DNA of 64,000 bases from Prevotella sp. Its GTDB lineage: Bacteria; Bacteroidota; Bacteroidia; Bacteroidales; Bacteroidaceae. The DNA lies in the NCBI GenBank assembly GCA_017475265.1, contig JAFVFY010000069.1, forward strand, positions 1 through 64,000, in the 5' to 3' direction. A model generated the notes under the pieces. It was not told the DNA's origin, did no database searches, and saw nothing but the letters and a program-made list of their open reading frames with translations. A program made the translations under genes and the position numbers. Below are positions 16,964 to 24,101 of this stretch, one piece after another; position 1 is the first letter of the stretch, and every line of letters begins with the position of its first letter.

Positions 16964-17887
16964 TCAGCCCCTTGGGTGGGCCTCTTTGTAAACTCGTCGC
17001 AGTTGCTCGAAGGTAGTGTGTGTGTAGATTTGTGTTGTCTCCAGGCTTTCGTGTCCTAGAAGACGTCGCACGCTTTCAAGCCCTGCATCATGGTTGAGCA
17101 TCGCTGTGGCAAAACTGTGCCTGAGTACATGGGGCGAGCGCTTCTTCATCATCGTCACTCTCGAGAGGTTTTCCTTCACATCCTGATAAATCTGATCCTC
17201 AGTTACCCTCATCCCGTGCTTGTTAAGGAAGAAAGCCTCAGGCTCCTGTCGCTCTACGCTTTGGTCCCTGACCTCCACGTAATGTTCCAGTTCCTTGGCC
17301 AGTTCATCCCCGAAAGGTATCAGCCTTTGCTTGTTGCGTTTCCCGGTGACTTTCAGCTGTCGTGCCTCGAAGTCTATGTCCTGGTCGTTAAGCCCTCTCA
17401 ATTCTGCTCGCCTCATGCCAGTCTCATATAATAATATAATAATGGTACGCGCGCGAACATCCTTGTACTTTTCGCTCCACTCTTCTTCGTCAAGGAGCCG
17501 GTTCATGTCGCTCTCTTTGACAAATACGGGCAGCGGCTTGTCCTTCTTGGGCCCTGTAATCAGATATGCCGGGTCTTTCCCAACCATTTTTCTTGCTAAC
17601 GCGAACCTGAAGAATGTCTTTACGGAGGCAAGGTCGGCATTCACCGTCGTGGCTTTCATACCGTCATCCATCCGTTGTTCCATCCACCCACGTATGATGT
17701 CAGCATCAACTGTGGTCCAGTCCAACTCTTCGCTCAGTGTCTTGAAATATTCCTCGAACATCCGCAGACTCTTCTCATACCGCTGTACGGTCAGCAGGCT
17801 GCGGTTTTTTTCGTATCTCAGATAGGCTAAGAACTGGTCAATCACGTTTTCGCAAGCGAATTTACGGAAATATTTTGAATCTACCAA
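16964..17887 (-). CDS. Tyrosine recombinase, XerC/XerD family
   Basis: Site-specific recombinase of about 290-307 residues, expected to act in chromosome dimer resolution. The SAM-like N-terminal core-binding domain covers about residues 15-100. Catalytic residues are visible as the Arg in ETGMRRAEL, His-x-x-Arg in HVLRHSFA, His in LLGHESLETTQ and Tyr in IYTHTT. The open frame begins at a TTG (17,887). An internal GTG at 17,845 (VIDQFLAYLRYEKN) fits the usual family N-terminus better and may be the true start. Placement between rpsU and hpf argues for a housekeeping Xer enzyme rather than a phage integrase. Confidence 0.92.
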   Translation of the reverse strand: MVDSKYFRKFACENVIDQFLAYLRYEKNRSLLTVQRYEKSLRMFEEYFKTLSEELDWTTVDADIIRGWMEQRMDDGMKATTVNADLASVKTFFRFALARKMVGKDPAYLITGPKKDKPLPVFVKESDMNRLLDEEEWSEKYKDVRARTIIILLYETGMRRAELRGLNDQDIDFEARQLKVTGKRNKQRLIPFGDELAKELEHYVEVRDQSVERQEPEAFFLNKHGMRVTEDQIYQDVKENLSRVTMMKKRSPHVLRHSFATAMLNHDAGLESVRRLLGHESLETTQIYTHTTFEQLRRVYKEAHPRG

Positions 17888-17912
17888 ATTTTCCGCTGTT
17901 TTTTCAGCTTTT

Positions 17913-18107
17913 TTAGTTTTCTTCGGCGGTTCTCAGCTGCTGCACGTAAATAGCGTGCTCCATCTTGAGGCGCTTCAGAACAGACGGCTTGTCGAACTGC
18001 TGACGACGGCGCAGCTCCTTCACCACACCGGTCTTCTCGAACTTTCTCTTGAACTTCTTAAGAGCCCTCTCAATGTTTTCGCCTTCTTTTACAGGTACAA
18101 TAATCAT
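17913..18107 (-). CDS. rpsU: 30S ribosomal protein bS21
   Basis: Small basic protein of 64 residues from the platform of the 30S subunit. It starts MIIVPVKEGENIERALKKFK and has the Arg/Lys-rich middle expected of S21. In Bacteroidota S21 helps hide the anti-Shine-Dalgarno sequence, consistent with the lack of SD sites here. First gene after the promoter at 18,186. Confidence 0.97.
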   Translation of the reverse strand: MIIVPVKEGENIERALKKFKRKFEKTGVVKELRRRQQFDKPSVLKRLKMEHAIYVQQLRTAEEN

Positions 18108-18185
18108 AGTGCTTTTTTTTGTTTAAGTGTTTGATAATTAGACATTAACGCATAATCTCTGCATACTGCATACGATTAGCGGCTG

Positions 18186-18193
18186 CAAAGGTA
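18186..18193 (-). promoter_or_regulatory. -7 box for rpsU-xerC-hpf
   Basis: The minus strand reads TACCTTTG then CAGCC, about 80 bases before the rpsU ATG, with a TTG about 20 bases further upstream as a possible -33 element. Confidence 0.75.
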
Positions 18194-18274
18194 CTCACTT
18201 TTTATGAAACAGACAAGTTTTTTAGCTATTTTTTAATTTTGAGCCAGGTGTTCCTTGCTTATCCCACATGAGGT

Positions 18275-18847
18275 TTATTCCCATATCACCAGATGGCGGG
18301 GCAGGGTGATGACCTTCAGGCGCTGGAACCAGAAGCGGGAGGAACCGGCGACGGGGCGGGAGGTGTGGCTGCTGATGATGTAGTAGCTGGCGGAATACTC
18401 GTCCATCAACGTGAGGAAGGTGTTCTTTATGCGCGAGCACTTCTCGTTGATGGCGTTGTCGAGCGGGTCGACAAGGTGGGAGACGGTATCAATGATTTTC
18501 TCCTTGTCCAAGCTGCGGGCGGTCTTCATGTAGAGGTCGGTGAGTTCTTGGCGATGGTCGGAAAGCCGCTTGAACTCTATACCCTCGGGATGGGCAATGA
18601 AGAGCAGATAGACGGCTTTGTGGACGGGCTGCAGCTCCACCTCGTGACTGCCCACAAAGAAGCGGTAGTCGTGGGTGATGCGCAACGGTTGCAGACGCCC
18701 CTTGGCGGCCTCGAGGCGGAGAGTCTCAATAGTGCCAACACCCAGGGCATGAAGCAAAAGGTCGGTGCGCCCTGCGCTCTGTAGCTGACTGGCCAGACGC
18801 CCCAGCTCGTCGGCCATCTCTTCAGGAGAAAGGTTCAGATAGGGCAT
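18275..18847 (-). CDS. Unknown protein paired with FtsZ
   Basis: A 190-residue protein not matched to a known family. It is predicted soluble, with no signal peptide or membrane segment. It begins MPYLNLSPEEMADELGRLA and holds a Leu/Arg-rich helical N-terminal half. The middle segment YRFFVGSHEVELQPVHKAVYLLFIAHPEGI resembles a winged-helix-like or response-output core found in other Bacteroidota hypotheticals; this is only a hint. The start lies three bases after the ftsZ stop codon, so the two are probably co-transcribed and translationally coupled. No clear terminator follows. Confidence 0.75.
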   Translation of the reverse strand: MPYLNLSPEEMADELGRLASQLQSAGRTDLLLHALGVGTIETLRLEAAKGRLQPLRITHDYRFFVGSHEVELQPVHKAVYLLFIAHPEGIEFKRLSDHRQELTDLYMKTARSLDKEKIIDTVSHLVDPLDNAINEKCSRIKNTFLTLMDEYSASYYIISSHTSRPVAGSSRFWFQRLKVITLPRHLVIWE

Positions 18848-18850
18848 GTG

Positions 18851-20188
18851 TCAGTCCTCCTCACTTATCATTTCACCCAGCTTTTTGTTCAGCCAGCTTT
18901 TCCAGCGACCGAGGGTGGTGGTGGGTTGTGGAGTGGCTGGGCCGGATGGGGCCTTTGGGGCTAATGGGGCGGCAGGGTTGAGACTGGGGTCTGGCCCTAC
19001 AGTGGTTTCTGGTTCAGGAATGGCGGGTTCTGGTTCTGGAGCGGGCTCCACCGTGAATGTCGGTTCATTCTCAGGACGGGCTGAAGCTGTGGATTGCGAA
19101 TCCCCCTGATTACCAGCCCCAACGGCGGGTTTCACCAAAGGCTTGTACAGGCGAGCCATAAGCCTCTCGTAGTGGTCATCCTCAAGAGCCTCATCGTCCT
19201 CTTCATCCCTCATGTCGTCGTCCATGTCGGTGGCCAGGATAATAACCTTGGCATCCTCGCCCAGCGTGTTATCGGCCGACGTACCCCAGATGACGTCGAT
19301 GTCGGGATCCAGCTGGTCGAAGAACTCCGAGATCTCCTGCATCTCTGTGATGAGAATAGGTGTCTGGTCGCTGGCGTAGATGTTGAAGAGAATGCGCTTG
19401 GCGTGGTTGATGTCGTTGCCATGCAGCAGGGGGGAGTCGAGCGCATCGAGGATGGCCCGTTCCACTCGCTGGCTGCCGCTTGCCCTTCCTATGGCCATGA
19501 TGGCGCCGCCGCCGTTGCGCATGGTGGTCTCCACGTCGCGGAAGTCAAGGTTGATATTCCCCTCCGAGCTGATGGTGATGAGTTCCGAGATGCCCTTCAC
19601 GGCGTTCTTCAGCACGTTGTCGGCCTCTACCAGCGCGTCCTTCAACGACATTGTCGTGTCGCTGTAGACATCGCAGAGCCGTTCGTTGTTCACGATGAGT
19701 ATGGCATCCACGTTCTTGCGCAGCTCGTCGATACCTTTCAGCGCCTTGATGATCTTGCGGCGGTGCTCAAAGTAGAACGGGATGGTCACCACGCCGATGG
19801 TGAGCAGACCGCGCTCCTTGGCCACGCGGGCCACCACGGGTGCCGCCCCCGTACCCGTGCCGCCACCCATCGTGGCCGTCACGAACACCATCTTCGTCTG
19901 GTCGTCCATCAGCCGCTCAATGCTGTCGATGCTGCTCTCTGCCTCCGCTCGTCCTATCTCAGGCTTCGCCCCGGCTCCAAGGCCAGACCCTAACTGAATT
20001 TTTATAGGTACAGGCGAGTTTGCCAGCGATGCGCTATCTGTGTTCAGCACCGCGAATGACACGCCCTGTATGCCTTCGTCGTACATACGGCTCACGGCAT
20101 TGCATCCGCCGCCGCCCACGCCAATCACCTTGATGATGTTCTGCATCAAGTCCTCCACTGGCTCAAAGTCTCTCAGTATATCTTCCAT
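18851..20188 (-). CDS. ftsZ: Cell division GTPase FtsZ (divergent, outside a dcw cluster)
   Basis: Tubulin-like GTPase of 445 residues. The nucleotide-binding loop is VGGGGCNAV (25-33; most FtsZ have Gly at the Cys). The tubulin signature GGGTGTGAAP lies near 104-113 and the T7 loop NINLDFRDV near 211. A Pro/Glu-rich linker (about 345-420) leads to the tail KSWLNKKLGEMI, which could be the peptide that binds partners. An upstream extension to 20,296 is open but spans the -7 box at 20,217, so the ATG at 20,188 (MEDILRDFEP) is preferred. No ftsA or murein genes adjoin, unlike typical dcw placement, so this may be a second FtsZ. Confidence 0.9.
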   Translation of the reverse strand: MEDILRDFEPVEDLMQNIIKVIGVGGGGCNAVSRMYDEGIQGVSFAVLNTDSASLANSPVPIKIQLGSGLGAGAKPEIGRAEAESSIDSIERLMDDQTKMVFVTATMGGGTGTGAAPVVARVAKERGLLTIGVVTIPFYFEHRRKIIKALKGIDELRKNVDAILIVNNERLCDVYSDTTMSLKDALVEADNVLKNAVKGISELITISSEGNINLDFRDVETTMRNGGGAIMAIGRASGSQRVERAILDALDSPLLHGNDINHAKRILFNIYASDQTPILITEMQEISEFFDQLDPDIDVIWGTSADNTLGEDAKVIILATDMDDDMRDEEDDEALEDDHYERLMARLYKPLVKPAVGAGNQGDSQSTASARPENEPTFTVEPAPEPEPAIPEPETTVGPDPSLNPAAPLAPKAPSGPATPQPTTTLGRWKSWLNKKLGEMISEED

Positions 20189-20216
20189 TTGTCGTCTCTG
20201 TTTATATTTGAGGTTG

Positions 20217-20224
20217 CAAAGATA
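20217..20224 (-). promoter_or_regulatory. -7 box for ftsZ
   Basis: The minus strand reads TATCTTTG, followed by CAACC, 29 bases before the ATG at 20,188. It decides the ftsZ start. Confidence 0.75.
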
Positions 20225-20327
20225 CAAAACTTCTCTGAAACGACAAAATCTCCGCAAGGCTTGCGACGTTCTTTTTCCCAATTCCGGGATAATCATTCTC
20301 TCTTATTTCTTTCCTGAGAGTCCTACA

Positions 20328-20512
20328 GTTGAACATACCATAGTGCTTTTGATGAGCTAACCAGCTGACGAGGATCAGCTAAGTGCGTGGGCTAGCTATA
20401 GTAAGTGCGTTGGTTAGATAAGGTAAGCGCGTTGGTTAGCTCAGCTTCGTCAGCAGCTTTCTTCAGCTTCGTCAGCAGGTTAGCTCATCAAAAGCACTAT
20501 GGTATGTTCAAC
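20328..20512. repeat. Intergenic element: 35-bp perfect inverted repeats flanking 22-bp repeats
   Basis: 20,328-20,362 and 20,478-20,512 are perfect 35-bp inverted repeats, with weaker pairing continuing about 15 bp inwards. The interior holds TAAGTGCGT/TAAGCGCGT at 20,380, 20,402 and 20,424, and CAGCTTCGTCAGCA at 20,442 and 20,464, all at 22-bp spacing. It fills most of the gap between ftsZ and the restriction gene. No coding potential was seen. It may be a MITE-like element or a large cruciform or RNA hairpin. Confidence 0.85.
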
Positions 20513-20563
20513 AAAAGTACCAAAACACAGCCTTTCGCCCGCTTTTTGCATCTTTAACGGGGA

Positions 20564-21328
20564 ATGCGAACAATAATTGAAAGAAAATGCGTAACTTTGT
20601 GGCCGAAATCAAACATCATTGCATCATGGATAAAGAATGTCTATACGATAACGAACGACACGAAAGTTGTCTCGAAGATTATCGAGATTATCCTCATCCC
20701 GCACCTCGACGCTTTCGCCAAGAAGAACGGCATGGCGCTGGAATTGCCGTCGGCACAGAACTACTATCCCGACCTGACGTTCAAGGACGGCGACGGTAAC
20801 CTGTTCGCCGTTGATTTCAAGTCGAGCTACTACGGTGACGACCGCAAGGTGAACGGCTTGACGCTCGGTTCCTACTGGGGGTACTTCCGCAACCGCGACG
20901 CGAAGAAGAATACCGACCATCCGTACAATGAATACAAGTGTCACCTTGTCATCGGTATGCTTTATAAGCAGAGTGTCACCGATAAGAACGAGAAGAATAT
21001 CTATAGCGTAGACGAGCTGACGGTCATCAAGTCGGTCATCGAACAGTTTGTTTTCTTTGTCCAGCCGAAGTGGAAGATTGCCAGCGACAAGACGGGCAGT
21101 CGTAACACCCGCAATATGGGCGGCATCCGCGACATCGACGACCTCGTGGCGGGCCGGGGCGTGTTCGCCGACCTCGGAGAGGACGTTTTCGATGATTACT
21201 GGATGAACTACTTCAACGCCAACGACGCCCGTACCGCCGGCATCGGCAAGCCCCGCTACAGCAGCCTCGAAACCTACAAGGCCTACCTCGACCGACAGCA
21301 GAAGATAAGCAACAAGCTCAGGAAGTAA
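20564..21328 (+). CDS. EcoRV-family type II restriction endonuclease (5' end uncertain)
   Basis: The protein aligns with EcoRV through NDTKVVSK, then QNYYPDLTF and VDFK, then a closing region with GGIRDIDDLV, GRGVFAD and DDYWMNYF. Catalytic residues Asp70, Asp84 and Lys86 of the open frame (PD-x13-DxK) correspond to EcoRV Asp74, Asp90 and Lys92. A specificity like GATATC is inferred from this and the neighbouring methylase. The start is a problem. A strong -7 box (TAACTTTG, 20,592-20,599) lies inside this frame, downstream of its only ATG (20,564). The natural ATG after the promoter (20,626, MDKE) is in another frame. A one-base frameshift near 20,640 would join the two, so the gene may be inactive or carry a sequencing error. 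Confidence 0.85.
   Translation: MRTIIERKCVTLWPKSNIIASWIKNVYTITNDTKVVSKIIEIILIPHLDAFAKKNGMALELPSAQNYYPDLTFKDGDGNLFAVDFKSSYYGDDRKVNGLTLGSYWGYFRNRDAKKNTDHPYNEYKCHLVIGMLYKQSVTDKNEKNIYSVDELTVIKSVIEQFVFFVQPKWKIASDKTGSRNTRNMGGIRDIDDLVAGRGVFADLGEDVFDDYWMNYFNANDARTAGIGKPRYSSLETYKAYLDRQQKISNKLRK
20592..20599 (+). promoter_or_regulatory. -7 box for the restriction-modification pair
   Basis: TAACTTTG followed by TGGCC, about 27 bases before the ATG at 20,626. Compare the same box and context before 40,340. Confidence 0.65.
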
Positions 21329-21333
21329 GCATC

Positions 21334-22245
21334 ATGACAGTAGCCGTCACCGTCCCACCCATCAAGTCGCAGGGCATCAAGACCAAGCTCGTGCCCTGGA
21401 TAAACGACCTCATCCTGACCTCGGGCACCGACATCAACGCCCGCTGGATTGAGCCTTTCTTTGGCACAGGCGTCGTGGGCTTCAACTCGCCCATGCGGGG
21501 CGCCCACATAGTTGGCGACACCAATCCCCACATCATCAACTTCTACCGCGCCGTGCAGAGCGGCGAAGTCACGCCCCACAGCATGCGCGCCTATTTGGAG
21601 CGCGAGAGCCGCCTGCTGGCCGAGGCCGGCTACGCCCATTTCCGCGAGGTGCGCGACCGCTTCAACCGTGAGCACAGCCCTTACGACTTCATTTTCCTCT
21701 CCCGCGCAGGCTTCAACGGCATGATGCGCTTCAACCGCCACGGCGACTGGAACATCCCTTTCTGCAAGAAGCCCGACCGCTTCGCCCCTGCCTACGTCAC
21801 GAAGATTTGCAACCAGATAGAACACGTCGCCCGCGTCATCAAGCGCAAGCCGTGGCAGTTCAGTAACGTACCCTTCATCGAGACCATCGAGCAGGCTGAG
21901 GCTGGCGACATCATCTACTGCGATCCGCCCTACTATGGCCGCTACGTGGACTACTACAACGGCTGGACCGAGGACGACGAGCACGCCCTTTTCGAGGCAT
22001 TGTGCCATACACGCGCCAAGTTCATCCTCTCCACCTGGCACCACAACGACTACCGCACAAACGACATGCTCGACCGCTATTGGAACCACTTCAACGTCAC
22101 CACCCGCGAACATTTCTACCACGGCGGCGGCCACATCGAGAACCGCCACGCCATGGTCGAGGCTCTCGTCTTCAACTTCGACATCAGCGAGAAAATTGAG
22201 GCAGAGCCAGTACGTCAGTTAGAGTTGTTTGCAGTGGCAGTATAA
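21334..22245 (+). CDS. Dam-family adenine-N6 DNA methyltransferase (M.EcoRV-like)
   Basis: A 303-residue methylase expected to protect the site cut by the upstream EcoRV-like enzyme. S-adenosylmethionine motif I appears as WIEPFFGTGVVGFN (about 42-55). Catalytic motif IV is DPPYYGRYVDYYNG (about 202-215). The arrangement is that of D12-class (Dam-like) enzymes, the group that includes M.EcoRV. It begins five bases after the endonuclease stop codon, so the pair is one transcription unit, closed by the terminator at 22,273. Confidence 0.93.
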   Translation: MTVAVTVPPIKSQGIKTKLVPWINDLILTSGTDINARWIEPFFGTGVVGFNSPMRGAHIVGDTNPHIINFYRAVQSGEVTPHSMRAYLERESRLLAEAGYAHFREVRDRFNREHSPYDFIFLSRAGFNGMMRFNRHGDWNIPFCKKPDRFAPAYVTKICNQIEHVARVIKRKPWQFSNVPFIETIEQAEAGDIIYCDPPYYGRYVDYYNGWTEDDEHALFEALCHTRAKFILSTWHHNDYRTNDMLDRYWNHFNVTTREHFYHGGGHIENRHAMVEALVFNFDISEKIEAEPVRQLELFAVAV

Positions 22246-22272
22246 TAATAGGTAGGCCAAACGATAAGAAAC

Positions 22273-22308
22273 GCGGAGTTGTCAGAGACAACCCCGCGAT
22301 TTTTTCTT
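22273..22308. terminator. Bidirectional terminator
   Basis: The stem CGCGGAGTTGTC / GACAACCCCGCG with a short AGA loop has a six-T run on the plus strand, which serves the methylase gene. Several T follow on the minus side, where the opposing LOG-family gene ends at 22,312. Confidence 0.85.
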
Positions 22309-22311
22309 AGG

Positions 22312-23298
22312 TTATTTAATGATATGGAATCGTTTTTGGAAATCTTTCAGCACCTGTTCTATTTCTGCGGGGTCGTCGGTGAGGGTCAGGAGCAGGTTCT
22401 TGTATCGTCCTTTTTCCTCCATCTGCTGTATCATTGGATAGACAGGTACGTCATCGGTCCAGAAACGCCTACCCATGAATATCATCGGGCTGGCAAAGCC
22501 GAAGGTGAGGTAGTGGTTCTGCACCGCGTTTTGGAAAATTTCCTGCAAGGTGCCTGCGCTGCCAGGCGTATAAATGATTCCACCAAAGGCGACGGTGAGG
22601 ATGGTGTCCTCGCGGACGCTGTTCACAAAGTATTTGGCGATGTGGGTGGCGAAGGGCGTGGAAGGCTCATGGCCGTAGAGCCAGGTGGGGATGCCGAGGC
22701 TGACATACTGTGTCTGCGGATAGCGGCGCATCACGTCTAAGGCCGACGAGACCCACGCCGTGTCCTTGAACGACGTGGCAGCGGCGGCGAGCGTGGCGAT
22801 GACCTCGCGGGCCTCGTCGTCTGTTCGTCCGGCCATCCAGGCGCCGAGGTGGGTGGCTTCCATCGCTCCCGGGCCTCCGCCGCTCACCATGAAGAAACCG
22901 TCCTCGGTGAGGTGCTTGCTCAGTAGGGTCACGGTAGTGAACATCGGGTCGGTGCGCAAGATGGCGTGGCCGCCCATGATGCCGATGCAGCGGCGCGGGT
23001 TGTGCTCGGCGAGGAACGACTTCAGGGCCACGTGGATGCCGTGGTCGTGGAACGTGCGGGCCAACGACTCCTTCACCTCCATGGCAATCTTGCCGTAGTC
23101 CATGAAATGTTTATACACCCGGCTGTCGTAGCAGTTGGCAAACGACGCCCGGTCCTCGGTCTCATCGGGCGACGGTACGTAGCCCCGGTACAGCTCTTCA
23201 GCGTCATAGAGCCTACCGTGGCGTAGCACCTCGTAAGGGACGGCCTTCAGCCATTCGACAAGGCCTTCCATTCTGTTATAGTCAGGGTTGGAAATCAT
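22312..23298 (-). CDS. LOG-family nucleotide 5'-monophosphate nucleosidase-like protein
   Basis: A 328-residue Rossmann-fold protein of the LOG ('lysine decarboxylase-like') family, whose characterised members hydrolyse nucleoside monophosphates at the N-glycosidic bond. The two hallmark motifs are visible: GGGPGAMEATHLGAW (about 138-152) and PGSAGTLQEIFQNA (about 249-262, the PGGxGTxxE motif with Ser for the second Gly). The N-terminal extension of about 90 residues resembles the long PpnN-type forms. Substrate is not deducible. The gene ends at the bidirectional terminator. Confidence 0.85.
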   Translation of the reverse strand: MISNPDYNRMEGLVEWLKAVPYEVLRHGRLYDAEELYRGYVPSPDETEDRASFANCYDSRVYKHFMDYGKIAMEVKESLARTFHDHGIHVALKSFLAEHNPRRCIGIMGGHAILRTDPMFTTVTLLSKHLTEDGFFMVSGGGPGAMEATHLGAWMAGRTDDEAREVIATLAAAATSFKDTAWVSSALDVMRRYPQTQYVSLGIPTWLYGHEPSTPFATHIAKYFVNSVREDTILTVAFGGIIYTPGSAGTLQEIFQNAVQNHYLTFGFASPMIFMGRRFWTDDVPVYPMIQQMEEKGRYKNLLLTLTDDPAEIEQVLKDFQKRFHIIK

Positions 23299-23302
23299 AG
23301 TT

Positions 23303-23757
23303 CTATTTCTCTAAAAACGCATTGATGCGGTCGACGACGTTCTGCTTGAAGTTGTTGAAGAAGAAGCCGTAGTCGTGGAGGTGGTAGCTCTCAGGACCAA
23401 ACATGACGGCGCCGTCGGCGGGGATGGCGTAGAGCTCGGTTTCGGGGCGGAAGCCGGTGACGGTCGGATAGATGTAGAACACGTCGACGGCCTTCAGACT
23501 GTCGGCAGCGGTGCCGTCGAGCACGCCGTCCTTGACGAGGGCTGCGGGCACGTCGAGCCAGTTCGCGGCCTGGCTGTGTCGATTGCGGTGTTGTACTTCT
23601 CGATGCCGACGATGTACTGCGCGGCCTCAGGGATTTCGCCAATTCTCGAAGTTTCGGCGGCAGCGGGTTTGTTACTATTCTTGCACGAAGCAAGGTTCAT
23701 GGCTACCAGCATTACCGATGCGAGCAGCACGGGGAAAAAGATTCTTTTCATTTTCAT
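23303..23757 (-). pseudogene. Broken lipoprotein gene, possibly DUF3089 family
   Basis: A lipoprotein signal peptide (MKMKRIFFPVLL ... LASC) starts at 23,757, 30 bases after a -7 box (TAAATTTG, 23,787-23,794). The frame runs to about 23,575, then reading resumes in another frame with ANWLDVPAALV and DVFYIYPTVTGF. The end, YGFFFNNFKQNVVDRINAFLEK, looks like a family C-terminus. About 140 codons in total is far short of the roughly 350 usual for DUF3089 lipase-like proteins. Both a frameshift and a large internal deletion are inferred. The family assignment is tentative. Confidence 0.65.
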
Positions 23758-23877
23758 AGCATTTAATGTTATTGAGAAATCGGCTGCAAATTTACGAATA
23801 TTATGCGAACTGACCAAAAATGCGAACCTAAATCTGTCAACAGACTTGTTTTTCATCACCTCCGTACCTCCAAAAAC

Positions 23878-23961
23878 ATTCCCACCGTGGGAACATATCA
23901 TTCCCACCGTGGGAACATATCATTCCCACCGTGGGAATGGTGGATTCCCACGGTGGGAATG
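23878..23961. repeat. 22-bp-period palindrome array, copy 2
   Basis: Four units start at 23,878, 23,900, 23,922 and 23,944, each with the palindrome TTCCCACCGTGGGAA (the last has CGG in the middle). Three identical or near-identical spacers (CATATC) separate them. The gap 23,758-24,101 holds nothing else but promoters on both strands. Confidence 0.92.
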
Positions 23962-24067
23962 TTTTGGGGGTCTGAGGATTTGCTTTTCTCGCAGGCATCA
24001 TCTGTTATAAAGTGTCAAAAGGTTAAGGTTTGAGGGGGTGTTTTGGTGTTTTCTGGCTTGAAAGTAC

Positions 24068-24075
24068 TAACTTTG
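24068..24075 (+). promoter_or_regulatory. -7 box for the RecQ-UvrD fusion gene
   Basis: TAACTTTG, 27 bases before the ATG at 24,102. It excludes the longer open frame from 24,030. Confidence 0.7.
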
Positions 24076-24101
24076 CAAACCATAACCGTATCAGCTGGTA
24101 T

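Noticed and set aside
18851-20296. Longer FtsZ start at 20,296
   Set aside because: The extension spans the -7 box at 20,217 and encodes an Arg/Cys-rich stretch unlike FtsZ.
23878-23961. Possible CRISPR array
   Set aside because: Period is 22 bp with palindromic units and no unique spacers; no cas genes nearby.
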